In this document: in pieces, positions 39,132 to 47,078 of the stretch
How the letters are laid out: each line of letters starts with the position of its first letter
Position numbering within the stretch: the first letter of the stretch is position 1
From: Christensenella sp. UBA5327
GTDB taxonomy: Bacteria; Bacillota; Clostridia; Christensenellales; Aristaeellaceae
Reading direction: 5' to 3'
NCBI GenBank assembly: GCA_002411105.1
Contig: DHQX01000020.1
Location: forward strand, 382 to 53,560
Length of the DNA stretch: 53,179 bases
Position numbers and translations under genes: made by a program
Notes under the pieces: model-generated
Databases searched by the model: none
Told to the model about the DNA's origin: nothing
Seen by the model: the letters and a program-made list of their open reading frames with translations, nothing else

Positions 39132-40157
39132 ATGGAAAACAGCAATAACCGCGTCACCATCCGGGAAAAGATGGTTCAGGCTATCCGCAGGGATCCCAAA
39201 CAGGCTTTTTTGGTTCTGGTCCTTTTGGTGCTGGTTGTGATGATGTCCCTGTTGGCACCCGGGCGTTTTCTGTCGGTGCGCAACTTTAAGAACATGGGCT
39301 TCCAGATGGCGGAGTTTGGAATTTTGGCCATTGGGATGTCCGTTGTCATCATGACCGGGGGCATCAACCTGTCGCTGCTTAGCTCCGCCATGCTCAGCGC
39401 CATCGTGGGCGCTTACCTGATGCGCACGCTCAACCAGGCCCAGGTGATGGGGGACTTGCCCATCATCCTGATTGGCATCGCCTCGGTGCTTTTGGTGTCC
39501 GTCCTGTGCGGCCTGGCCAACGGCTTCTTTGTGGCCTATGTGGGGGTGGTGCCGCTGCTGGTCACCCTGGGCACCCAGACGGTGTTTAACGGCATCTCGC
39601 TCAACATCACCAGGGGCTCGGGCATCTCCGGCTTCCCCAAGGTATTCCAGCGCATTGGCGCAGGCACCCTGTTTGACATCCCCTACACGCTGATCATCTA
39701 CCTGCTGGTGGTGCTATTGGCCTGGTATCTGGTGCACAAGACGCCCTGGGGGGTCAGCGTCTACATGGTGGGCGGCAACGAAAAGGCGACCAGGTACAGC
39801 GGCATCAACACCAAGCGGGTGCTCACCCTGGTGTATGTGTTTTCAGCCGTGATGGCAGGCATTGCCGGCATCCTGATGATCTCCCGCTATAACTCCGCCC
39901 GCGCGGACTATGGCACCAGCTATACCCTCCAGGCAGTGGCGGCCACGGTGCTTGGGGGCACTGACATCAACGGCGGCAGCGGCAAGGTTGGGGGGACGGT
40001 GGTGGCCGTGCTGATTTTGCAGGTGCTTTCCTCTGGCTTTAACATCATTGGCATCAACCGCAACATCACCGACATCGTGACCGGGCTTATCCTCATCGGC
40101 GTCCTCTCTATCAACCACCTCACCGCGCGGGACGGCCTGCGCAAAGCAAAGAAATGA
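39132..40157 (+). CDS. Sugar ABC transporter permease 2 (BPD_transp_2)
   Basis: A 341-residue inner-membrane permease that pairs with permease 1. It has the motifs GMSVVIMTGGINLSLLSSAMLSAIVGAY, GVVPLLVTLGTQTVFNGISLNITRGSGISGFP, SVYMVGGNEKATRYSGINTKRVLTLVYVFSAVMAG and AVAATVLGGTDINGGSGKVGGTVVAVLIL. It starts 2 nt after permease 1 with the RBS GGGAGG. A 7-bp hairpin (40167-40173 with 40193-40199) lies between it and the binding-protein gene. Confidence 0.92.
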   Translation: MENSNNRVTIREKMVQAIRRDPKQAFLVLVLLVLVVMMSLLAPGRFLSVRNFKNMGFQMAEFGILAIGMSVVIMTGGINLSLLSSAMLSAIVGAYLMRTLNQAQVMGDLPIILIGIASVLLVSVLCGLANGFFVAYVGVVPLLVTLGTQTVFNGISLNITRGSGISGFPKVFQRIGAGTLFDIPYTLIIYLLVVLLAWYLVHKTPWGVSVYMVGGNEKATRYSGINTKRVLTLVYVFSAVMAGIAGILMISRYNSARADYGTSYTLQAVAATVLGGTDINGGSGKVGGTVVAVLILQVLSSGFNIIGINRNITDIVTGLILIGVLSINHLTARDGLRKAKK

Positions 40158-40229
40158 TGATTTTGTCGGCGGAGGGCAAGGGCAGCAATCCGTCCGCCGG
40201 GGAATGATAGCAAAGGAGAAAAATCAAAC

Positions 40230-41204
40230 ATGAAAAAACTGATCGCTCTAACCCTGGCTCTTTTGATGATCTTAGCTGGTGCCACCGCCATGGCGGAGAC
40301 CATCGTTGTGATGCCCAAACTGGTGGGCATTCCCTATTTCAACGCCTCTGAGGTTGGTGCCCTGGCCGCTGGCAAGGAGCTGGGCATTGAAGTCATCTAC
40401 ACCGGCCCCACCCAGGGCGACGCCGCCCAGCAAGTCACCATGATTGAAGACCTGCTCATCAAAGGCATTGATGCCCTGGCCATCGCCCCCAACGACCCGG
40501 ACGCCGTATCCCCGGCGTTGCAAAAGTGCATTGAGGATGGCGTTTTGGTGGTGGACTGGGATACGCCCGCCAGCGGCGATGACGTGAAATACTCCATCCA
40601 CCAGATTGACGACCAGAAGTTTGGCGAGATCATGTGGGACAAGCTGGTTGAGGCCATGGGCACGGATGAGGGCGAATACGCCATCGTCACCGGCTACCTC
40701 ACCGCCGCCAACCTGAACACCTGGATCAACTACGGCATCGAATACGCCAAGGTGAAATACCCCAACCTGAAACTGGTCACCGACCCTGTGCCCTCTGACG
40801 AGTCCGCTCAGGAAGCCTACACCCAGACCCTGGCCCTGCTGGCCGCCTACCCCAACCTGAAGGGCATCGTGGGCGTCTCCACCCCCGCCCCCATCGGTTC
40901 TGCCATGGCCATCCAGGAAAAAGGCCTGCAGGATAAGGTGGCCGTGGTTGGCAGCTCCATGCCCAAGGATTCCGCCCCCTACCTGAAGGACGGCTCCCTT
41001 GACTTTGGCATTCTGTGGGATCCCGCCAAATTGGGCAAGCTGACCGTGTATGTGGTGCACTACCAGCTTAACAACCAGCCCATCACCAACGGCATGGAAA
41101 TCCCGGGCGTTGGCCCCATCGCGCTGTGGGAAGACGGCAAAACCATCGTCATGGGCGATCCTTCCGTGTGGACGGCAGAGAACGTCGATCAGTTCGACTT
41201 CTAA
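40230..41204 (+). CDS. Sugar substrate-binding protein (LsrB/RhaS-like)
   Basis: A 324-residue extracytoplasmic binding protein. A signal peptide (about 1-22, LALLMILAGATAMA) has no lipobox Cys. The mature part MPKLVGIPYFNASEVGALAAGKELGIEVIYTGPTQGDAAQQVTMIEDLL resembles the AI-2 binding protein LsrB and the rhamnose binding protein RhaS. AIAPNDPDAVSPALQKCIEDGVLVVDWDTP is the expected ligand-pocket segment. Genes downstream suggest a ketose or pentulose ligand. The RBS is AAAGGAGAAA. A long hairpin follows the stop and may protect this transcript. Confidence 0.9.
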   Translation: MKKLIALTLALLMILAGATAMAETIVVMPKLVGIPYFNASEVGALAAGKELGIEVIYTGPTQGDAAQQVTMIEDLLIKGIDALAIAPNDPDAVSPALQKCIEDGVLVVDWDTPASGDDVKYSIHQIDDQKFGEIMWDKLVEAMGTDEGEYAIVTGYLTAANLNTWINYGIEYAKVKYPNLKLVTDPVPSDESAQEAYTQTLALLAAYPNLKGIVGVSTPAPIGSAMAIQEKGLQDKVAVVGSSMPKDSAPYLKDGSLDFGILWDPAKLGKLTVYVVHYQLNNQPITNGMEIPGVGPIALWEDGKTIVMGDPSVWTAENVDQFDF

Positions 41205-41228
41205 TCCCTTGGTTTAACCCGGATATTT

Positions 41229-41270
41229 GCGACGCGTATGCGATTCTGCCCATCGCGTACGCGTCGCTTC
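41229..41270 (+). promoter_or_regulatory. Strong hairpin between binding-protein and epimerase genes
   Basis: A 16-bp stem with one G-U pair (41229-41244 with 41252-41267) and loop TCTGCCC is followed by TTCTTC. It may be a partial terminator or mRNA 3'-end stabiliser that keeps the binding protein in excess. Confidence 0.75.
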
Positions 41271-41318
41271 TTCGCCAGGCGAAAAAGGCCTGAGGCGTCC
41301 AAAGCAAAAGGAGACAGG

Positions 41319-42191
41319 ATGAAGTACGGAATTTATTATGCCTACTGGGAACAGGACTGGTCGGCCGATTACCTGCCCTATATCGAAAAAACCGCCAGGC
41401 TGGGCTTTGACTGCCTGGAAATCGCCTGCACGCCCCTGCCCGGCTACACAAAAGAGCAGCTGAAGGAGATCAGGCGGGCGGCCAAAGCCAACGGCATCTT
41501 TTTAACCGCGGGCCATGGCCCATCCGCCGCGCAAAACCTGGCCGACCGGGACGAGGCGGTGGTGAAAAACGCCAAGGCTTTTTATACGGATTTGCTAAAG
41601 CGCCTGGAAATTCTGGACATCCACACCATTGGCGGGGGCATCTACAGCTACTGGCCGGTGGACTACTCCCGGGAAATCGACAAGCAGGGTGACTGGGAGA
41701 GAAGCGTCAAAAACGTGCGTGAAATTGGCAAGATCGCCCAGGACACCGGGGTGGACTACTGCCTTGAGGTGCTAAACCGCTTTGAAGGCTATCTGCTCAA
41801 CACCGCTCAGGAGGGCGTCGAGTTTGTCAAGCAGGTGGATGTGCCCGCGGTGAAGGTACACCTGGACACCTTCCACATGAACATCGAGGAGGATTCCATG
41901 GGCGGGGCCATCCGCACGGCGGGCAAGCACCTGGGGCATTTCCACACCGGGGAATGCAACCGCCGGGTGCCAGGCCAAGGCCGGATGCCCTGGCACGAAA
42001 TCGGCTCAGCACTCAGGGACATTGGCTATGAGGGCAATGTGGTGATGGAGCCCTTCGTCAAAACCGGCGGCCAGGTGGGCAAGGACATCAAAATCTGGCG
42101 CGAAATGAATGAAAACGCCAGCACCGCCCAGATGGACGAGGAGGCAGCCGGCTCGGCGCGCTTCCTGCGCTTTGTCTTTGAGGGGAAATAA
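41319..42191 (+). CDS. D-allulose (psicose)/D-tagatose 3-epimerase family enzyme
   Basis: A 290-residue TIM-barrel epimerase that swaps the C3 configuration of free ketoses (for example D-fructose/D-allulose, D-tagatose/D-sorbose, L-ribulose/L-xylulose). From the ATG at 41319 (RBS AAAGGAGA) the sequence closely follows the Clostridium cellulolyticum D-psicose 3-epimerase as I recall it (MKYGIYYAYWEQDW, HGPSAAQNL, HTGECNRRVPG). The four metal-binding residues fall at exactly the known positions: Glu150, Asp183, His209 and Glu244. It follows a transporter and precedes a FGGY kinase, so it probably prepares an imported ketose for phosphorylation. Confidence 0.93.
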   Translation: MKYGIYYAYWEQDWSADYLPYIEKTARLGFDCLEIACTPLPGYTKEQLKEIRRAAKANGIFLTAGHGPSAAQNLADRDEAVVKNAKAFYTDLLKRLEILDIHTIGGGIYSYWPVDYSREIDKQGDWERSVKNVREIGKIAQDTGVDYCLEVLNRFEGYLLNTAQEGVEFVKQVDVPAVKVHLDTFHMNIEEDSMGGAIRTAGKHLGHFHTGECNRRVPGQGRMPWHEIGSALRDIGYEGNVVMEPFVKTGGQVGKDIKIWREMNENASTAQMDEEAAGSARFLRFVFEGK

Positions 42192-42220
42192 CCTGACCGC
42201 GCTGAGATAAAGGGGGATTT

Positions 42221-43735
42221 ATGCAACAATATGTCATCGGCGTTGACCATGGGGGCACCAGCAGCAAGGCGGTGATCTTTGACCTGAAGGGCCAGGTGAT
42301 TGCTTCGGCCAAACAGAGCATGTCCATGCAAACGCCAAAGCCAGGCCACACCGAGCGGGACATGGAGCAGCTCTGGCAGATGAACTGCCAGGTCATCCGG
42401 GAAGCGCTGGCCCAGTCCGGCCTCAAAGGTGAGCAGATCGCCGCCGTTTCCTTTTCCGGCCACGGCAAGGGGCTTTATCTGTGGGGAAAGGATGGCAAGC
42501 CCGCCCGCCCCGGCATCGTATCCACCGACAGCCGGGCCCACCGGGTTGTGGAGGCGTGGTACGCCGATGGCACGGCCCAAAAGGCTTATCCCCTCATCCA
42601 CCAGGAGGTGCTGACCAGCCAGCCGGTGGCCCTCATGAAATGGCTGAAAACCCATGAGCCTGAGACCCTGCAAAACACCCGGTACATTTTGGGCGTGATT
42701 GACTATGTGCGTTTCCGCATGACAGGAGAAGCCTGGGGGGAGATCACCAACATGTCCGGCTCAGGCCTGGTGAACCTGTCCACCCGGGGCTATGATGACC
42801 GGATCCTGGCCTGCTTTGGCCTGGAGGACATCAAGGATATGCTGCCGCCGCTTGTGAATTCAGCGCAGGTGGCTGGCAGCGTCAGTGCCGAGTGCGCGGC
42901 GCTCACCGGGCTTCCGGAAGGGACGCCGGTGGCGGCGGGGATGTTTGACATCGACGCCTGCGCCATCGGCATGGACATCACGGACGACAGGCGCCTGGCG
43001 GTGATTGCGGGCACCTGGGCGATCAACGAGTATATCGCCAGGCAGCCGGTCACCGATGGCTCAGTCAAGATGAATTCCCTGTACTGCCTGCCGGGCTATT
43101 ACCTTTTGGAGGAATGCTCCCCCACATCGGCCTCCAACTACGACTGGTTTCTGGGAACCTTTATGGAGAAAGCGGCAAAAGCAGAAGGCCAGAACCTGTA
43201 TGCCTGGGCCAACGCCCTGGTGTCATCCGTTAGGCCCGATGAGCAGCAAATGGTGTTTTTGCCCTATTTATACGGCGGCATTGACGATGCCAGAACCAAA
43301 TCCGTGCTGGCTGGGATGGAATCCTGGCATAGCCGCGCCCATGTCTTACGGGCGGTGTGTGAAGGCATTGTCTTTGGGCACCGGATGCAGGTGGAGCGCC
43401 TGCAAAAAAGCCGGGCAGTGCCCGCCCAGGCCGTGCGCCTGGCAGGCGGCGTGGTGCGGGCAGAGGGCTGGGTGCAGATGTTTGCGGACATTCTGAAACT
43501 GCCGGTGGAAACCATCGATGTGGAGGAGCTGGGCGCGCTGGGGGCGGCCATGGCGGCCGCGGTGGCGGTGGGGCTGTATCAGGATTTGCCGTCCGCCGCA
43601 CAGGCCATGGTGCGGGTGGCAAAGGTCTATCGGCCAAATGCCGCCCTCAGCCCGGCCTATGACGAAAAGTTCCAGCGGTATACGGCGCTTGAGGCCGCCA
43701 TGCATCTGATGTACACCGGCTCTGAAAGGCGGTAA
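42221..43735 (+). CDS. FGGY-family carbohydrate kinase, L-xylulokinase-like
   Basis: A 504-residue ASKHA kinase using ATP on a ketose. The N-terminal phosphate loop VDHGGTSSKAVIFD, the PGHTERDMEQLW region, the SFSGHGKGLYLWGKDGKPARPGIVSTDSRA segment and ECSPTSASNYDWF resemble E. coli LyxK (L-xylulose kinase) more than xylulokinase or ribulokinase. The C-terminal ATP site is ELGALGAAMAAAVAVG. RBS AAAGGGGG precedes the ATG. Between a 3-epimerase and an L-ribulose-5-phosphate 3-epimerase, L-xylulose or a related ketose is the likely substrate. Confidence 0.87.
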   Translation: MQQYVIGVDHGGTSSKAVIFDLKGQVIASAKQSMSMQTPKPGHTERDMEQLWQMNCQVIREALAQSGLKGEQIAAVSFSGHGKGLYLWGKDGKPARPGIVSTDSRAHRVVEAWYADGTAQKAYPLIHQEVLTSQPVALMKWLKTHEPETLQNTRYILGVIDYVRFRMTGEAWGEITNMSGSGLVNLSTRGYDDRILACFGLEDIKDMLPPLVNSAQVAGSVSAECAALTGLPEGTPVAAGMFDIDACAIGMDITDDRRLAVIAGTWAINEYIARQPVTDGSVKMNSLYCLPGYYLLEECSPTSASNYDWFLGTFMEKAAKAEGQNLYAWANALVSSVRPDEQQMVFLPYLYGGIDDARTKSVLAGMESWHSRAHVLRAVCEGIVFGHRMQVERLQKSRAVPAQAVRLAGGVVRAEGWVQMFADILKLPVETIDVEELGALGAAMAAAVAVGLYQDLPSAAQAMVRVAKVYRPNAALSPAYDEKFQRYTALEAAMHLMYTGSERR

Positions 43736-43738
43736 AAA

Positions 43739-44572
43739 ATGGCACAGGATTATTTATTGGGACTGTATGAAAAGGCGCTGCCCCAGGAGCTAACTTGGAA
43801 TGAGCGGCTGAATGCCGCCAAGGCAGCGGGATTTGATTTCCTTGAAATCAGCATCGACGAGACCGATCAGCGCCTGGCGCGGCTTGACTGGACACAGCAG
43901 GAACGCCAGGATCTCCTTGACGCGGTGGCAAAAACCGGGGTGCCGATCAAGACCATGTGCCTGAGCGGGCATCGGAAATATCCCCTGGGCAGCCACGATC
44001 CCCTGGTGAGGCAGCGCGGCCTTGACATCATGGAAAAAGCCATTCAGCTGGCCTGTGACCTGGGCATCCGCATCATCCAATTGGCGGGGTATGACGTGTA
44101 TTATGAAACCGGGGACCAGGAAACCCGGGCGTTTTTCCTGGATAACCTGACAAAAAGCGTGCAGATGGCATCCGCCCAGGGCGTGCTATTGGGCTTTGAA
44201 ACCATGGAGACCGCCTTCATGGATACCATCAGCAAGGCCATGGCCTATGTGGACAGGATCCGCTCGCCCTACCTGGGCGTCTACCCCGACCTGGGCAACC
44301 TCACCAACGCTGCCCACCTGTATGGACTAAAGCTGAAGGACGAGTTTAATGCCGGTCAATCACATCTTTTTTCCATGCACATCAAGGATACTGTGGAGGG
44401 GGTTTACCGCAACCTTCAATTCGGGGAGGGGCGGGTGGACTTCGCCTCCGGCATCGCCCTGGCACGCGCACAGGGCGTGGGCTGCTTTGTGGCCGAGTGC
44501 TGGCATCTGGGCGACGCCGACTGGCAGGACACCTTAAGCCGGGCCAGCGATTTCATCCGAGGCTTTTTTTAG
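43739..44572 (+). CDS. L-ribulose-5-phosphate 3-epimerase (UlaE/SgbU family)
   Basis: A 277-residue TIM-barrel epimerase interconverting L-xylulose 5-phosphate and L-ribulose 5-phosphate. The sequence follows UlaE closely: LGLYEKALPQELTWNERLNAAKAAGFDFLEISIDETDQRLARLDW, CLSGHRKYPLGS, IRIIQLAGYDVYYE, YPDLGNLTNA and HIKDTVEGVYRNLQFGEGRVDF. Metal-site Glu, Asp, His and Glu residues are in place. It starts 3 nt after the kinase stop. The next enzyme of the classic route, the 4-epimerase (AraD/UlaF), is not in this window. Confidence 0.93.
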   Translation: MAQDYLLGLYEKALPQELTWNERLNAAKAAGFDFLEISIDETDQRLARLDWTQQERQDLLDAVAKTGVPIKTMCLSGHRKYPLGSHDPLVRQRGLDIMEKAIQLACDLGIRIIQLAGYDVYYETGDQETRAFFLDNLTKSVQMASAQGVLLGFETMETAFMDTISKAMAYVDRIRSPYLGVYPDLGNLTNAAHLYGLKLKDEFNAGQSHLFSMHIKDTVEGVYRNLQFGEGRVDFASGIALARAQGVGCFVAECWHLGDADWQDTLSRASDFIRGFF

Positions 44573-44682
44573 CCTGCGGGGCTCTCGTTTAAAGACGGCC
44601 TGGGCTTTGGATTTTTTATTCCGATTATTCCGATTTTTTACATCGATTATACACCTGCTGGCTGTAATGCTTCAGCCCATTC

Positions 44683-44711
44683 TTGCTTTGATGCCAGGCA
44701 TGGGCTATACT
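44683..44711 (+). promoter_or_regulatory. Promoter of pyk
   Basis: TTGCTT (44683-44688), a 17-bp spacer and TATACT (44706-44711) lie 37 bases before the pyk ATG. A 9-bp tandem repeat ATTCCGATT x2 (44618-44635) lies upstream in an AT-rich patch that may also end the sugar operon. Confidence 0.65.
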
Positions 44712-44748
44712 TATCTGTGGGCGATTGGCGTCCAAAAGGAGACTGCGT

Positions 44749-46173
44749 ATGCGCAAAACCAAGATTATCTGCACCCTGGGCCCGGCATCAAGCACCCGGG
44801 AGGTCATCCGCGCGATGATCGAAGCCGGCATGAACGTGGCCCGTTTCAACTTCTCCCACGGCACCCATGAAAGCCACCTGGCGCTGTTTTCAGAGCTCAA
44901 CAAGGTGCGCAACGACCTGGGTGTGGCGGTGGCCACCATCCTTGACACCAAGGGCCCGGAGGTGCGCATCGGCACCTTCCGGGAGGGCAGCATTTTCCTC
45001 AAGTCCGATGACACATTTGACCTGGTCACCTTTGCGGTCCAGGGGGATCAATCCCAGGTGTCCATTTCCTTTCCCCAGCTAATCCATGAGCTGGGCGACA
45101 GCCGCCGCATCCTGATCAACGATGGCCTCATTGAGCTGGAGGTGCAGGAGGTGCTGGAGGACCGCATCCGCACCCGGGTGGTGATCGGAGGCGAGCTGAG
45201 CGACCGCAAGGGCATCAACATCCCCGGCGCCCGGCTGTCCATCCCCTACATGTCGCAGCGGGATCAGGAGGACATCCGCTTTGGCATCCGCACCGGCTTT
45301 GACATCGTGGCGGCCAGCTTTGTCAGGACCCGGGACGATGTGCAGATGATGCGCGATTTTCTGGACCACAACGGGGGCGGCCATGTGCGCATCATGGCCA
45401 AGATCGAAAACGCCGAGGGCGTGGCCAACCTGGAGGACATCATCCAGGTCTGCGATTCGGTGATGATCGCCCGGGGCGACCTGGGGGTGGAAATCCCCTT
45501 TGAGGAAATCCCGGTGATTCAAAAGCGCATCATCAAGGTGGCCTCCATGGCTGGCAAGCAGGTGGTGACCGCCACCCAGATGCTGGAGTCCATGGTGAGC
45601 CACTCCCGCCCCACCCGGGCTGAGATCACCGACGTGGCCAACGCCATCTATGACGGCACCAGCGTGATCATGCTCTCGGGCGAAACCGCCAGCGGCAAAT
45701 ACCCGGTGGAGGCTGTGCGCACCATGGCGCGCATTGCTGAGCGCACGGAGCAGGACATCAACTACAAGCGCCGTTTTTTTGTGGACAACATGTACCAGGA
45801 TGCCCACGACATCACCGACGCCATCTCCCACGCCACCTGCCTGATCGCCTATAACCTGAACGCCCACGCCATCATCTCCGTCACCAAGTCCGGCACCACC
45901 GCCTATATGCTCAGCCGGTTCCGCTCGGATATTCCCATCATCGCCTGCACCCCCGATGCCACCACCTGGCGGCAGATGAGCCTGTCCTGGGGGGTGACCG
46001 GCGTGATGGTGGGCGAGGAAAAGGTGATGGAGGTGCTCTTTGACCAGGCCATCAACACCGCCAAGCATGAGGGGCTGGTGAAGGGAGGCGATCTGGTGGT
46101 GCTCACCGCCGGCATCCCGCTGTCCCAGGTGGGCGGCACCAACCTGATCAAGGTAAGCCACGTTCCCGATTGA
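44749..46173 (+). CDS. pyk: Pyruvate kinase
   Basis: A 474-residue glycolytic enzyme that makes pyruvate and ATP from phosphoenolpyruvate. Motifs are TKIICTLGPASS, NVARFNFSHGTHE, ILDTKGPEVRIG (Glu at the position tied to K+ dependence), MAKIENAEGVANL, MIARGDLGVEIPFEEIP and VTATQMLESMVSHSRPTRAEITDVANAIYDGTS. The C-terminal domain ends normally; the extra PEP-utiliser domain of Bacillus enzymes is absent. The ATG at 44749 follows AAAAGGAGA. It has its own promoter and a short terminator. Confidence 0.97.
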   Translation: MRKTKIICTLGPASSTREVIRAMIEAGMNVARFNFSHGTHESHLALFSELNKVRNDLGVAVATILDTKGPEVRIGTFREGSIFLKSDDTFDLVTFAVQGDQSQVSISFPQLIHELGDSRRILINDGLIELEVQEVLEDRIRTRVVIGGELSDRKGINIPGARLSIPYMSQRDQEDIRFGIRTGFDIVAASFVRTRDDVQMMRDFLDHNGGGHVRIMAKIENAEGVANLEDIIQVCDSVMIARGDLGVEIPFEEIPVIQKRIIKVASMAGKQVVTATQMLESMVSHSRPTRAEITDVANAIYDGTSVIMLSGETASGKYPVEAVRTMARIAERTEQDINYKRRFFVDNMYQDAHDITDAISHATCLIAYNLNAHAIISVTKSGTTAYMLSRFRSDIPIIACTPDATTWRQMSLSWGVTGVMVGEEKVMEVLFDQAINTAKHEGLVKGGDLVVLTAGIPLSQVGGTNLIKVSHVPD

Positions 46174-46198
46174 CAGCGCACAAGCGCTGTTTTCATTT
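46174..46198 (+). terminator. Short terminator after pyk
   Basis: A 6-bp stem CAGCGC/GCGCTG (46174-46179 with 46184-46189), loop ACAA, is followed by TTTTCATTT. Being short and directly before the next importer gene, it may allow readthrough. Confidence 0.6.
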
Positions 46199-46219
46199 GG
46201 ATGTAAAGTTGAGGTAAAG

Positions 46220-47056
46220 ATGCGCGCAGCCCTGCCCAAAAGACCGGTCAAATACCTGATTCTCAGCCTGTTTCTGGTCTGGACGCTGTTTCCCATCTAC
46301 TGGATGTTCAGCCTGGCCATCCGGGAGAAGGGGGAGCTGTTTGGCGCGCTGAGCCTTGTTCCCCGCAGCTTTTCCTTTGAGCATTTTGTGGACCTGTTCA
46401 AGACCAAGGCCTTCGGGCTGTCCATCGTGAACAGCCTCACGGTCACCCTCATCTCCCTCAGCCTGGCCTTGGCTTTGGGGCTGGCCTGCGCCTATATCCT
46501 GGCCCGGGCGCGCTTCCGCTTCAAGCTCAAAGGGGCCATGCTCTTTTGGGTGCTGCTGCTGCGCATCCTGCCGCCCATCGCCTTTGCGCTGCCGCTGTAT
46601 ATCCTGATGTCTGACGCTGGGCTTCTGTCCACCAAAATCCCGCTGATCCTCTCCCACCTGCTGATCAACATCCCTTTTATCGTGTGGTTTATGATCACCT
46701 TTTTTGAGGCGCTGCCGGTGGAGGTGGAGGAGAGCGCTGCGGTGGACGGCGCCAGCGAGCAGCAGCTGTTTCTGCGCATCGTGCTGCCCCAGGTGCTCCC
46801 GGGGCTCACGGCGGTGGCCATCCTGTCCTTCATGACCAGCTGGAACGAGTATCTCTACAGCGCCATTTTTGTCCAGAGCCCCCGGAACTTCACCATCCCC
46901 CTCACGCTTTCCACCCTCAACAGCGAGCAGGAGCTGACCCAGTGGGGCAACATCGCCGCCGGCGGTGTGCTCTCCCTGGTGCCCATCGCGATCTTTGTGC
47001 TCTTTGCCCAGAACTTTCTCATCGCCGGGCTCTCCGGCGGTGCTGTAAAGGAATAA
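46220..47056 (+). CDS. Carbohydrate ABC transporter permease (MalG-like)
   Basis: A 278-residue inner-membrane permease of the CUT1 family with six helices. The coupling EAA motif is EESAAVDGASEQQLFLRIVLPQVLPG, followed by a helix starting AVAILSFMTSWNEYLYS. The C-terminus SGLSGGAVKE-like ending is normal for MalG relatives. The RBS GAGGTAAAG lies just before the ATG. It is the first gene of a permease, binding protein, permease set with no ATPase; the shared kind (MsmX-like) would have to come from elsewhere. No clear promoter was seen apart from readthrough of pyk. Confidence 0.92.
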   Translation: MRAALPKRPVKYLILSLFLVWTLFPIYWMFSLAIREKGELFGALSLVPRSFSFEHFVDLFKTKAFGLSIVNSLTVTLISLSLALALGLACAYILARARFRFKLKGAMLFWVLLLRILPPIAFALPLYILMSDAGLLSTKIPLILSHLLINIPFIVWFMITFFEALPVEVEESAAVDGASEQQLFLRIVLPQVLPGLTAVAILSFMTSWNEYLYSAIFVQSPRNFTIPLTLSTLNSEQELTQWGNIAAGGVLSLVPIAIFVLFAQNFLIAGLSGGAVKE

Positions 47057-47078
47057 TCACTCAGGAAAGGAACCCATT

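Noticed and set aside
45079..46296. A 405-codon minus-strand open frame
   Set aside because: It is antisense to pyruvate kinase, rich in Gly and His, and has no recognisable domain.
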